Shown: piece by piece, positions 51,642 through 59,820 of the stretch
How positions within the stretch are numbered: position 1 is the first letter of the stretch
Layout: every line of letters starts with the position of its first letter
Assembly: GCF_027925155.1 (NCBI RefSeq)
Contig: NZ_BSDY01000013.1
Span: 18,343 to 82,342 of the forward strand
DNA length: 64,000 bases
Direction of reading: 5' to 3'
From: Propionigenium maris DSM 9537
GTDB taxonomy: Bacteria; Fusobacteriota; Fusobacteriia; Fusobacteriales; Fusobacteriaceae
Notes under the pieces: model-generated
Seen by the model: the letters and a program-made list of their open reading frames with translations, nothing else
Told to the model about the DNA's origin: nothing
Database searches by the model: none
Made by a program: the position numbers and the translations under genes

Positions 51642-51950
51642 TTAGTTGAGAGCGTCGGTTACAGCCTCCTTAAATCCCATGGAGGAGTAGGTAGCCCCTG
51701 CATAGTCATCTATCTCCAGGCTCTGCTTAGCTATGACCTCCTCTGTAAGGGCTTCAAAGGCGGGAAGAGCATATTTTTCAGTATCCTGATGCTCAAGAAC
51801 GATGATCTTCTCTATCTTATCCCCCTTGGTTTCAACACTTACCTTAACATCCCCCTTAAAACCAAAACCAGTTCCAGTCTTCACCTGAGCCACAGCCATC
51901 TGGGAAAGAAGGCATCCTGCGGCCAGGGCTGTAATAAATATCTTTTTCAT
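51642..51950 (-). CDS. Exported FMN-binding-domain protein (probably covalently flavinylated)
   Basis: 102 residues. Signal peptide (FITALAAGCLLSQMAVA). A small FMN_bind domain ending in DDYAGATYSSMGFKEAV, which fits the ApbE flavinylation motif ([S/T/A]GATxS), so FMN would be attached to the threonine. A periplasmic electron carrier. Thirteen bases after the exported TSCPD gene, same transcript. Confidence 0.85.
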   Translation of the reverse strand: MKKIFITALAAGCLLSQMAVAQVKTGTGFGFKGDVKVSVETKGDKIEKIIVLEHQDTEKYALPAFEALTEEVIAKQSLEIDDYAGATYSSMGFKEAVTDALN

Positions 51951-51963
51951 GATCTCCTCCTAT

Positions 51964-52413
51964 TTAGCTTAGCTGGGCATTGCAGAGCCCGCAGCCACTA
52001 CAGATATGTCCGTTAAAGGCAACTACCTTTCTGCCAGCTTTCTGATTTTTTCTGATCTCCTGAATGTGCCCCTCTCCCTCTCCCATTACATGGTATTTGA
52101 GCATCTCTACCAGGTTATCCATACAGGAGGTATAACCTGCAAGGGGAGCTCCAGAGCAGTAGTTGTCATCTAGAAGATCGATAACCCTCTCTACTTCCAT
52201 CCCAGGAAGGAGCTTAGAGAGAGCGTTGAGATTCCCCGGACAGCCCCTCACAGCACTGAAGGAAGCTATCTTTCCATCTACTACCTCTACAGACATCTCC
52301 CTGCTGCATACCCCGTAAGTTTTTTCAGTGAACTTAACATCTTTTTTCATCTCAGCCATCCCCAGCTGGCTAACTAACAATAACCCTGCCAATAATAGAG
52401 TTGTTTTTTTCAT
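51964..52413 (-). CDS. Exported TSCPD-domain protein with C-terminal cysteine motif
   Basis: 149 residues from the ATG at 52413 (GGGAGGTACT before it; the ATG at 52425 includes that box). Signal peptide LLLAGLLLVSQLGMA. The body YGVCSREMSVEVVDGKIASFSAVRGCPGNLNALSKL and TSCMD belongs to the TSCPD family, which is usually cytoplasmic; the tail CSGCGLCNAQ adds three cysteines. Possibly a periplasmic redox or metal-binding protein working with the flavoprotein encoded next. Confidence 0.82.
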   Translation of the reverse strand: MKKTTLLLAGLLLVSQLGMAEMKKDVKFTEKTYGVCSREMSVEVVDGKIASFSAVRGCPGNLNALSKLLPGMEVERVIDLLDDNYCSGAPLAGYTSCMDNLVEMLKYHVMGEGEGHIQEIRKNQKAGRKVVAFNGHICSGCGLCNAQLS

Positions 52414-52610
52414 AGTACCTCCCATATACCTTTATATTAATAGTGATTTTACCCTGAAAGGGAGGATTGTCAAGAGTAAAGTGAAAAAAATAATTAAATT
52501 TACCATATTTAAATAAGTAATTGTATACTATTTCGTTGATTTTTAATCAATGTTTTTATAGTGTTAATAATCTAAATTTTTTAAAAATAATCGAATACAA
52601 TCTTTAGAAT

Positions 52611-52639
52611 AAAAAAAGCCGCCCTTTAAAAGGACGGCT
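52611..52639 (-). terminator. Terminator of the nucleoside hydrolase gene
   Basis: agccgccc/ggacggct hairpin with an AT loop and seven T on the minus strand. Confidence 0.88.
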
Positions 52640-52644
52640 TGAAC

Positions 52645-53535
52645 CTACTTTAAAACTTCCAATAGATACCTCTTGAACCACTCTCTGTCAAAATCCATGG
52701 CAACTTCCACAGGGAATCCCTTCTCATCCTCCCTGGTCTCTCCCCTTCTATCTCCCTCATCTACAAGGATTCTCTTGTTTTCAAAGGTGAAAGCACCGCC
52801 GTAAACAGATGAGATTACTCCTATGGAGTCGTGGAAGACAACACTGTCCATACCGATAGCCTTTCTTACTCTGAACATGGAGTCGAAGATCTCCATGGAA
52901 AACTTGGAGTAGAGAGACTCGTTGGATCTCAGCTCATCCAGCTCCTCCCTTGAAAACTTAGCTTTAAGGGTGGCATCAAGACCAATCATAGTAACGGGAA
53001 GACCGCTCTCAAGAACTATATTGGCTGCCTCTGGATCCACAAAGATATTGAACTCAGCGTGGGGAGTGACATTTCCTCCACTAAGGCTGCCTCCCATGAA
53101 GATAATCTCCTTTAAGAGGTCCTTCAGCTCGGGGTACTCCCTGAGAGCGATGGCCACATTTGTAAGGGGCCCCACAGCAACAAGGGTTACCTCATGGGGA
53201 TATTTTCTGGCACACTCAAGGTAAAACTCTCCGAAGTTCCTATGGGCATTCCTTGAGGAGTTCTTCAGGGTGAGGTCCCCCATTCCCTCAGCTCCGTGAA
53301 ACTCCTCTGCGATATGCAGCTCCCTTTTTAGGGGCTTGTGGGCTCCCTCATATACAGGTAGATCTATCCCCAGGTGGTGAAGTATATCCAGGGCATTTCT
53401 TCTTGTATGGTGGAGAGCTACATTTCCAGCAACAATGGATAGTCCAAGAAGCTCGATATTTCTATCAGCTACAGCGTTTATAATAGCCAGGGCATCATCC
53501 ATCCCCGGGTCACAGTCTAAAATAATTTTTTGCAT
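52645..53535 (-). CDS. Inosine-uridine-preferring nucleoside hydrolase
   Basis: 296 residues. The calcium-binding start LDCDPGMDDALAI is diagnostic; VAVGPLTNVAIAL and EFNIFVDPEAANIVLES complete the active site. Splits nucleosides into base and ribose; works in salvage. Ribose phosphate could feed RpiB elsewhere in the window. AGGAGGATG... box precedes the start. Single gene. Confidence 0.95.
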   Translation of the reverse strand: MQKIILDCDPGMDDALAIINAVADRNIELLGLSIVAGNVALHHTRRNALDILHHLGIDLPVYEGAHKPLKRELHIAEEFHGAEGMGDLTLKNSSRNAHRNFGEFYLECARKYPHEVTLVAVGPLTNVAIALREYPELKDLLKEIIFMGGSLSGGNVTPHAEFNIFVDPEAANIVLESGLPVTMIGLDATLKAKFSREELDELRSNESLYSKFSMEIFDSMFRVRKAIGMDSVVFHDSIGVISSVYGGAFTFENKRILVDEGDRRGETREDEKGFPVEVAMDFDREWFKRYLLEVLK

Positions 53536-53720
53536 AACATCCTCCTAAATCTTTAATCTAGGTAGATTTTACATTATGTAGGTGCGAAAAGCAACTGGAG
53601 GGTAATTTTATTCTGTTTAAAGAAAAACACTTTAAAGGATGGAGTTATTCTTATTAATAAGTTCAATATGTACTGGAATAATATGCATTAATAATATTAA
53701 AAAGATAAAAATTAAAAAAC

Positions 53721-53750
53721 TTGACATCTATGCTCTATCTTAAGTATACA
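53721..53750 (+). promoter_or_regulatory. Promoter of the OppA-like gene
   Basis: TTGACA at 53721-53726, 18 bases, TATACA at 53745-53750. Confidence 0.7.
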
Positions 53751-53799
53751 TTTTTAACATTAATAGAAAAAAATAATGAAATAAATAGGAGGAAAAAAT

Positions 53800-55401
53800 A
53801 TGAAGCGTTTATTAATTTTGTTATCAATTGTGTTTTTGGTGTCCTGTGGCAAGGGGAAGCCGGAGGAGAAGGAAGTTTCCCAGCAAGTTCTAAAATATGT
53901 AGCTGCTTCAGATCCCAGGCATATGGATCCTGGATTAAACTCTGAAGCTGTGGCAGGGAGTCTTATCAACAACCTCTTTGAAGGACTTCTCCGTGAAAGG
54001 GAGGGCGTACTGGCTCCTGGAATAGCAAGAGATTATAAGGTGAGTGAGGATAAAAAAGTATACACCTTTTACCTGAGAGATTCCAAGTGGTCCGACGGAA
54101 CACCATTGACCTCAAAGGATTTTAAGTACTCATGGCTGCGAGCTATGGCTCCAGAAACAGCCTCTACCTATGCCATGCTATTTTTTCAGATAGAGGGGGC
54201 ACAGGCATATTATGAGGGGAAGGGGAAGACAGAGGATGTAGGTATAGAAGCACCTGACGACAATACACTTGTTGTGAGGTTGGCAGCCCCTACTCCTTAT
54301 TTTTTAAACCTTACAACATTCTATACCTTTATGCCGGTGAAGGAGGAGGTTGTAGAAGGGCTTCCAGATACCTGGACCAGCAAGCCAGAGACGTATATAT
54401 CCAATGGTCCATTTAAGCTTTCAAAGTATGATATAGGGAGCAAGTTTCTTCTGGAAAAAAATCCAGAGTACTGGAATGAAGAAGAGGTAAAGTTGAATAT
54501 GATAGAGGTTCCCATAATAACCGATGAATCCACCTCACTAACGGCTTTTGAAACAGGTGAAGTAGATATTATCTCAAATATTCCAACCCAGGAGATAGTA
54601 AGGTTATCAACAGAGAGTCAAGATTTTTATGTGAAGCCGGGAGTGGGAACATACTTCTATGTCTTCAACAATAAAAAGGCTCCCACAGACAATATTTATG
54701 TAAAAAAGGCTCTGAATTATGCCATAAACAGAAGGGCTATTGTAGATAATATAACCAGAGGGGGAGAGGCTCCAGCGACTACTTATGTTCCATCAACAGA
54801 TGCAATTAAAAACTCCAAGGGTGAACTCTTTGCCAAAGGAGTAGATTATGGAATCCCTGTAGAGGGAGATCCTCAAAGGGCAAGGGAATTTTTGGCTAAG
54901 GCAGGATATCCAAATGGAGAAGGGTTTCCGACGCTGGAACTCTTGTATAATACATCTGAAACCCATAAGGCCATAGCTGAAGCTGTACAGGCTATGTGGA
55001 AGGATGTCCTGAATATAGATGTGGAACTGGTAAATCAGGAGTGGGGAGTATTTTTAAATACCCGTGGGAAGGGACAATACAATGGTGTTGCCAGGTTTGG
55101 GTGGTCCATAGATTATCCAGATGCCATGTCCATGCTGGAGGTCTTTGAATCTCTCAGCGGAAATAATTCAGCTCAATGGGTGAAGGGTGAATACAATGAC
55201 CTCCTCACCAGGGCAAAGTATGAGGAGGATGGAGAGAAGAGGGATGAACTCCTTTACACCGCTGAAGAGATGCTTTTTGAAGATCAGGTTCTTATTCCGC
55301 TTTACTACTATACAAATAAATTTATGGTAAAATCAGAAGTTAAATCCTGGGAGAGAACATCTTTAGGAAACTGGTACTTTGGAGGAACACATACAGAATA
55401 G
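53800..55401 (+). CDS. Oligopeptide-binding lipoprotein (OppA family)
   Basis: 533 residues, normal for the family. Lipobox LVSCGKG. Family signatures: DPRHMDPGLNSEAVAGSLINNLFEGLL, SDGTPLTSKDFKYSWLRAM and ALNYAINRRAIVDNI. Delivers peptides to an Opp-type permease that is not in the window, so the gene is an orphan binding protein. AGGAGG precedes the ATG; strong promoter upstream. Confidence 0.94.
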   Translation: MKRLLILLSIVFLVSCGKGKPEEKEVSQQVLKYVAASDPRHMDPGLNSEAVAGSLINNLFEGLLREREGVLAPGIARDYKVSEDKKVYTFYLRDSKWSDGTPLTSKDFKYSWLRAMAPETASTYAMLFFQIEGAQAYYEGKGKTEDVGIEAPDDNTLVVRLAAPTPYFLNLTTFYTFMPVKEEVVEGLPDTWTSKPETYISNGPFKLSKYDIGSKFLLEKNPEYWNEEEVKLNMIEVPIITDESTSLTAFETGEVDIISNIPTQEIVRLSTESQDFYVKPGVGTYFYVFNNKKAPTDNIYVKKALNYAINRRAIVDNITRGGEAPATTYVPSTDAIKNSKGELFAKGVDYGIPVEGDPQRAREFLAKAGYPNGEGFPTLELLYNTSETHKAIAEAVQAMWKDVLNIDVELVNQEWGVFLNTRGKGQYNGVARFGWSIDYPDAMSMLEVFESLSGNNSAQWVKGEYNDLLTRAKYEEDGEKRDELLYTAEEMLFEDQVLIPLYYYTNKFMVKSEVKSWERTSLGNWYFGGTHTE

Positions 55402-55448
55402 TTTATAGAAAATATTGGATAAGTTATCTGAAGGGTTTATAGGAGAGG

Positions 55449-55480
55449 GAGATTTCCCACATTAGGTGGGAGATCTCTTG
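55449..55480 (+). terminator. Terminator of the OppA-like gene
   Basis: 12-bp hairpin gagatttcccac/gtgggagatctc at 55449-55477 followed by a T-rich tract. Confidence 0.75.
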
Positions 55481-55554
55481 TCTTATTTATTCTCAGCAGA
55501 TTGTAGGAAAATAGAAGGTGAGCATCGATATAGCGAATACAGAGGGAAACAGAT

Positions 55555-55690
55555 AAAAAAAAAGAATCCCTGGAGAGGGATTCTAATCTGAAAGAAAAAG
55601 GGGAAAATTTGCGAGAGTTTCAACTTCTTCCTTCTTTTAAAGGTACTTCTAAAAGAGTTCCTTATTTATGTTTTTATAATAACCCATTTC
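55555..55690 (-). ncRNA. Candidate small RNA on the minus strand
   Basis: A textbook terminator faces left: agaatccct-ggag-agggattct at 55563-55584 followed on the minus strand by nine T. No minus gene exists to its right, so it would end a non-coding transcript. Upstream on minus are a hairpin AAGG...CCTT (about 55636-55661) and a TTATAA-like -10 near 55680. Length would be about 115 nt. The 480-base gap holds nothing else besides the OppA terminator. Confidence 0.4.
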
Positions 55691-55881
55691 ATAAAAAATA
55701 ATAACGTCAGTTGTCGTAAAATGGAAAGTTATTTAAAAAAATTTTATTGAGCTGTTGGGAGTAGCAGATTGAGGGAAAGGGGGATGAATAAAAAGATGGA
55801 GAAATTAGAAGAAAAAAGAATGAACTAAAGGAAGTGTCGAGTAAAATAAATATGTAATGAAAAATCTGAGGAGGGATAACG

Positions 55882-56067
55882 ATGAAAATATTTAATAAAT
55901 TATTCAGAGGAATATCCCTATTCTTTAAAGGTGTAGAAGATATCCTTAGCGGGATTATCTCCACTGCTCTAAGTGCTGTTATTACAGTTGCAGTACTGGG
56001 AGGGCTGGCAATTGTTGTAATATTTGTATTTAGAACGGGATCCTCTATGCTGGCTGGAAATTTTTAA
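55882..56067 (+). CDS. Small single-pass membrane protein
   Basis: 61 residues. An amphipathic N-terminal helix (IFNKLFRGISLFFKGVEDI) followed by one membrane helix (AVITVAVLGGLAIVVIFVF). GAGGAGGGATAAC precedes the ATG, and a terminator follows, so the gene is credible. No family recognised. Such small hydrophobic proteins can be membrane regulators or type I toxins; no antitoxin RNA is demonstrated here. Confidence 0.65.
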   Translation: MKIFNKLFRGISLFFKGVEDILSGIISTALSAVITVAVLGGLAIVVIFVFRTGSSMLAGNF

Positions 56068-56122
56068 TATCTTTAGAAAGGAAGAGAGTTAATTTTTAAG
56101 AAAGTAGATGTGAAACATCTTG

Positions 56123-56142
56123 GGGTCTTTAGGGCCCTTTTT
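56123..56142 (+). terminator. Terminator of the small membrane protein gene
   Basis: Short hairpin gggtc-tttag-ggccc followed by five T. Confidence 0.75.
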
Positions 56143-56235
56143 ATTGTTAAGGAAAGTATAGAATTTTCAAAAGTTTTACATGAAATAATTAGTGTTCCAA
56201 TTGATTGTCAGGATGCAACGTCACGTTGCTTTTTA
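56143..56235 (+). repeat. Intergenic repeat, copy D of four
   Basis: ATTGTTAAGGAAAGTATAGA, then TACATGAAATAATTAGTGTTCC and GGATGCAACG, ending in GCAACGTCACGTTGC at 56215-56229 plus TTTTTAA. Very close to copy B. Follows the terminator of the small membrane protein gene without a gap. The remaining 250 bases to the next gene hold only the promoter listed next. Confidence 0.88.
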
Positions 56236-56431
56236 ATTACTAAGGAAATAGTGAATTATAGATTAATGCCCGTATAAAAATCCATGGCATAAGGTTAGAA
56301 GGAGTGGAGCGTGATCCACCTTTTAATTTGAAATTAGTTAGACAAAAGTTTTTAAATTATACACAAAATACCAATCAAGGATACCCTTTAAAGACTAATA
56401 AATAATATAACAATTTCTTTTAAAAAGACAC

Positions 56432-56460
56432 TTGTTTTTTTAAAAAGTGTATAGTATATA
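56432..56460 (+). promoter_or_regulatory. Promoter of the YjcQ-like gene
   Basis: TTGTTT, 17 bases, TATATA, 25 bases before the start codon at 56486. Confidence 0.6.
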
Positions 56461-56485
56461 TAGATAAAAAAATTAGGAGGTTAAT

Positions 56486-56758
56486 ATGAGTGAAAGAAAT
56501 TCAGTGTATAAAATACTAAAAGCCATCGATGCTTCCTCTGGGAGGGGAGATTTCGATGTGGAACGTGATCTGGACCTGGATAAGTTAAAGATATCAGAGT
56601 ACAGAAGGGAGCTCATTATAGAGAGCTTAGTTGACTTTGGATATATTGAAGGGATAACCATATCCACCGATATGTACAGGGATTCTCTTATTAAGGCAGA
56701 GGAGCCTCGTCTCACTTCAGCTGGAATGGAGTGTTTAAAGAACAGCTCTTTTAGGTAG
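56486..56758 (+). CDS. YjcQ-like small protein
   Basis: 90 residues: winged-helix-like pattern (VYKILKAIDAS; RRELIIESLVDFGYIEGITI; PRLTSAGMECLKN) resembling the YjcQ family found in phages and Firmicutes. Possibly DNA-binding. TAGGAGG precedes the ATG. Confidence 0.65.
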   Translation: MSERNSVYKILKAIDASSGRGDFDVERDLDLDKLKISEYRRELIIESLVDFGYIEGITISTDMYRDSLIKAEEPRLTSAGMECLKNSSFR

Positions 56759-56846
56759 CGGTTCCAAAACGGTATATCAGTAGATTGGGAGCCTGGAGGG
56801 CTTCCTTTTTTTATTGGATGAGAATCTTATCCAGAGAGATTTACAG

Positions 56847-56877
56847 TAACTATAGTTAACAAAATTAACTATAGTCA
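56847..56877. promoter_or_regulatory. Double palindromic operator before the mini winged-helix gene
   Basis: TAACTATAGTTA (perfect 12-bp palindrome, 56847-56858) and TAACTATAGTCA (56866-56877), centres 19 bases apart, with CAAAA-type DNA between; together they form an 11-bp-arm inverted repeat. Located 47 bases before the regulator's start codon. Confidence 0.7.
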
Positions 56878-56923
56878 AACAGAAGAAAAGGTGATAAAGT
56901 ATCTACAGAAGGGAATGATTTAG

Positions 56924-57220
56924 ATGCCAATAGAAAAACTATTAAAGATTGAAAAGATGATTACTGGAAGGGTAATGGAAGCATATGGTCTGTCCAGACA
57001 CGATCTCCTGGTTATAACCTGCTGCAGGTCCATGGAGGAAACTGTATACTCACTGGAAAATGACCATGAGCTGGACAGGGGACTTACAGCAAAGAGACTG
57101 AAGATGCTTGAGTCCAATGGTTTCGTAGTAAGAGATAATATCGGAAAGAGAAGGATTATAAGACTTACTGAGAGAGCTCAGGAGGTAATTAATTTTGTAG
57201 AAAATATAAGGATAGCGTAG
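56924..57220 (+). CDS. Minimal MarR-like winged-helix protein
   Basis: 98 residues with one winged helix (SRHDLLVITCCRSMEE; LDRGLTAKRLKMLESNGFV; basic wing GKRRIIRLT). Same size and layout as the protein at 27192. It probably binds the paired palindromes directly upstream and regulates itself. Confidence 0.75.
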   Translation: MPIEKLLKIEKMITGRVMEAYGLSRHDLLVITCCRSMEETVYSLENDHELDRGLTAKRLKMLESNGFVVRDNIGKRRIIRLTERAQEVINFVENIRIA

Positions 57221-57389
57221 AAACTCTTTACAGCAGTTTGCAGGGAGCGGATAATGAGAGGGAAGAAAAGAGGATAGAAAATATATAGGTGGTAAAATAA
57301 CTTCAATAACCCTTGCTGTGATCTCCTTCAGAGAAGGAGGACAGAGGGTATTTGGAGTTTTTATCGGTTTATGAAAGTTGAGGGGTGTT

Positions 57390-58148
57390 ATGAAGAAGTT
57401 AGTTATATCATTAATTTTAATGATCTCATCTGCCCTATGGGGTGAGGAGAGGATTGAATACAGTCCAGAGTTTAGGATGTTAAAGGGCAGAGCCCATATA
57501 GTAGGGGAGGAGGAACCCTATAGCGGAAAGGTCTTGATTACCTTTAAAGATGGGAATACCAAGTCTGAGGGATCCTATAGAGATGGAAGGAAGGACGGCG
57601 AGTGGTCCGTGTACTATGAGAGCGGAAGGCTGAGATCCAGAGGAAAGTACAGAGACGGAAGGAAGGTAGAGGAGTGGGACTACTACTACTCCAACGGTGA
57701 TCTCTGGTCCAGGGGAAGCTACAGGGATGGAAAGGTACACGGCGAGTGGGAGTTTTATAACGCAAGTGGAATAGATTATAGGGGAGGCTATATAGAGGGT
57801 AAAAAACACGGAGAGTGGATCTACTACCGTATGGGTGAGAGGTATAAGAGGGAATCCTACAGGGATGGCAGAAAGCACGGGGAGCTGATACTCTACCACT
57901 TTGACGGAGGTGTCAACTACAGGGTAAACTATGTAGATGGTCTGGAAGAGGGAGAGTATCTGGAGTACCATGAAAGCGGCGGAGTCAAGTTTAAGATAGA
58001 CTATAAGGGCGGCAGAAAGGACGGCGAGTGGATACTCTACTATGAGGATGGAAGGGTAAAGTCCCAAGGGAACTATAGAGCCGGTGAGAAGGTGGGAGAC
58101 TGGTACTACTACCATGAGGATGGAAGGGTAGATCACAAAAAGCACTGA
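57390..58148 (+). CDS. Exported MORN2-repeat protein
   Basis: 252 residues from the ATG at 57390 (GAGGGG upstream). Signal peptide KLVISLILMISSALWG, then about eight 22-24-residue MORN2 (YwqK-like) repeats of the pattern DGRKDGEWSVYYESGRLRSRG. Beta-hairpin repeat proteins of this type are expanded in Fusobacterium and have been linked to host invasion there; in an environmental species the role may be a surface or periplasmic binding one. Confidence 0.88.
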   Translation: MKKLVISLILMISSALWGEERIEYSPEFRMLKGRAHIVGEEEPYSGKVLITFKDGNTKSEGSYRDGRKDGEWSVYYESGRLRSRGKYRDGRKVEEWDYYYSNGDLWSRGSYRDGKVHGEWEFYNASGIDYRGGYIEGKKHGEWIYYRMGERYKRESYRDGRKHGELILYHFDGGVNYRVNYVDGLEEGEYLEYHESGGVKFKIDYKGGRKDGEWILYYEDGRVKSQGNYRAGEKVGDWYYYHEDGRVDHKKH

Positions 58149-58218
58149 TGTAGCTTCCACTTATCTTCAGGGAAGTCTGTGGAGAGCAGTGGGAAGTGAG
58201 ATAAAAGGGAAGTTTCCC

Positions 58219-58247
58219 TTGACTCAATAATAGAAATCTAGTATAAT
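58219..58247 (+). promoter_or_regulatory. Promoter of the MATE gene
   Basis: TTGACT (58219-58224), 17 bases, TATAAT (58242-58247); start near 58254 leaves a 74-base leader. Confidence 0.8.
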
Positions 58248-58267
58248 TTTTTGAAAATAATTAATGT

Positions 58268-58316
58268 CAAGAGCAGGTGGGCGGCCAAAATTACCCATCT
58301 GCTCTTGTTTTTTTTT
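58268..58316 (+). terminator. Leader terminator (attenuator) of the MATE gene
   Basis: 14-bp hairpin caagagcaggtggg/cccatctgctcttg (one G-U), 12-base loop CGGCCAAAATTA, then nine T running straight into the GGAGG of the MATE gene. It lies downstream of the promoter at 58219-58247, so it is within the leader. Confidence 0.85.
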
Positions 58317-58327
58317 GGAGGTAAACA

Positions 58328-59701
58328 ATGATTAAAAGATTAAAGGAAGACAAGGTCTTTTTCAGAGGGCTTATGACCCTGGCCATACCCATAATACTAC
58401 AAAGTCTGGTAACAGCTTCACTAAACCTCCTGGACAACCTTATGATAGGAAGTCTGGGAGAGGAGGAGATAGCCTCAGTGGGGCTTGCAAACCAATACTA
58501 CATGGTTTACTACCATACCATTATGGGGATAGTCTGCGGAGCAGGAGTATTTATGTCTCAGTTCTGGGGAAGAAGGGATAAGGAGAGTATCCACAAGTTT
58601 CTGGGGATAGCCCTCACCGTCGGATTACTTACTTCTTTTGTGTATAGCGCAGGAGCTTTCCTTCTGCCAGAGAAGATCATCCATATATTTACAAGGGATC
58701 CCCAGGTGACAGCCCTGGGAGCCGGGTATCTGAGGGCAGTAGCCCCAAGTTATATCTTTACCAGTGTATCTCTGGCCTTTGCTCTGGCCCTTAGAAGTAC
58801 CGAGCAGACTAAGGTGCCCATGTATGGAAGTATAATTGGACTTCTCTTCAACGGTATACTGAACTACATATTTATATTTGGTAGGTTTGGTGTTCCTGCC
58901 ATGGGAGTTACCGGAGCAGCTCTGGGAACAACTATCTCAAGGGGAGTGGAGATGCTCTTTATCCTCTGTGTAATCTACAGCAGGAAGAATGTAGTTGCAG
59001 GAAGTTTCAGAGAACTTACAGGCTACAATATGGAACTGGTTGGAAGATATTTTAAGACTGCAGTTCCCATAATATTCAATGACATCATGTGGATAATGGG
59101 AATAACCGCCTACTCTGTGGCCTATGCAAGGCTTGGAACAAATGCCACTGCAACGATGCAGATAGCCACCACCATAAACAATATGTTTAATATCTTTGGT
59201 ATAGGAATAGCCAATGCAGCAGCTATAATGATAGGAAATAAGATAGGGGCCGCCATGAGGGAGGAGGCCAGAGAGGATGCTGTAAAGATATCTATCTTTG
59301 GAACTCTCCTGGGATGTGTCATAGGTATGGTTTTCTATCTCATAGCTCCAGCTGTGGCAGGACTCTTTAAGGTAAGTCCAGAAACCCATACCAATGTGGT
59401 ATTGGTACTGAGAATCATGGCAGTGGTTCTTCCAGTAAGATTCTTTGGTATAGTACAGATAATAGGAGTTTTAAGGGGAGGAGGAGACGTGATCTTCTCC
59501 ATAGGAACTGAGCTATTTGCTGTGTGGGGAGTGGCGGTTCCCCTTGCCTTTATAGGGGTGGGGATGATGGATGTTCCCATCTATATAGTCTATGTCCTGG
59601 TTTGTCTGGAGGAGCCCTTTAAGGCAGCTGTGACAATTCCAAGGCTAATGGGAGGAAAGTGGATAAGAGATCTTACAGGTTCCTGTGAGGTAACTGCCTA
59701 G
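58328..59701 (+). CDS. MATE-family efflux transporter
   Basis: 457 residues, twelve membrane helices in two halves. LAIPIILQSLVTASLNLLDNLMIG at the start and AVPIIFNDIMWIMGI in the second half are typical of the DinF/NorM-like MATE exporters. Exports cationic or toxic small molecules with Na+ or H+. Promoter plus terminator in a 74-base leader suggests induction by ligand-controlled read-through. Confidence 0.94.
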   Translation: MIKRLKEDKVFFRGLMTLAIPIILQSLVTASLNLLDNLMIGSLGEEEIASVGLANQYYMVYYHTIMGIVCGAGVFMSQFWGRRDKESIHKFLGIALTVGLLTSFVYSAGAFLLPEKIIHIFTRDPQVTALGAGYLRAVAPSYIFTSVSLAFALALRSTEQTKVPMYGSIIGLLFNGILNYIFIFGRFGVPAMGVTGAALGTTISRGVEMLFILCVIYSRKNVVAGSFRELTGYNMELVGRYFKTAVPIIFNDIMWIMGITAYSVAYARLGTNATATMQIATTINNMFNIFGIGIANAAAIMIGNKIGAAMREEAREDAVKISIFGTLLGCVIGMVFYLIAPAVAGLFKVSPETHTNVVLVLRIMAVVLPVRFFGIVQIIGVLRGGGDVIFSIGTELFAVWGVAVPLAFIGVGMMDVPIYIVYVLVCLEEPFKAAVTIPRLMGGKWIRDLTGSCEVTA

Positions 59702-59703
59702 AG

Positions 59704-59741
59704 GGTGCTGCTGAAGCAAAGACTTCAGCAGCATCTTTTTT
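59704..59741 (+). terminator. Terminator of the MATE gene
   Basis: ggtgctgctgaag/cttcagcagcatc hairpin followed by six T. Confidence 0.9.
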
Positions 59742-59762
59742 AATATAAGAATAAATTTTTTG

Positions 59763-59791
59763 TTGAATTTTCCGCAAAAATAAAGTATAGT
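59763..59791 (+). promoter_or_regulatory. Promoter of the YitT-MarR-GNAT operon
   Basis: TTGAAT, 17 bases, TATAGT, about 30 bases before the start codon. Confidence 0.6.
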
Positions 59792-59820
59792 AGTTACAAT
59801 ACTTTAGGGAGGTGATAAGG

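Noticed and set aside
55707..55964. 85-codon minus frame overlapping the 61-residue gene
   Set aside because: Low-complexity F/S/I/P-rich translation of AT-rich DNA, no start site; the opposite gene is convincing.
57480..58227. Long minus frames opposite the MORN2 gene
   Set aside because: Shadows generated by the repeat codons of the real gene.
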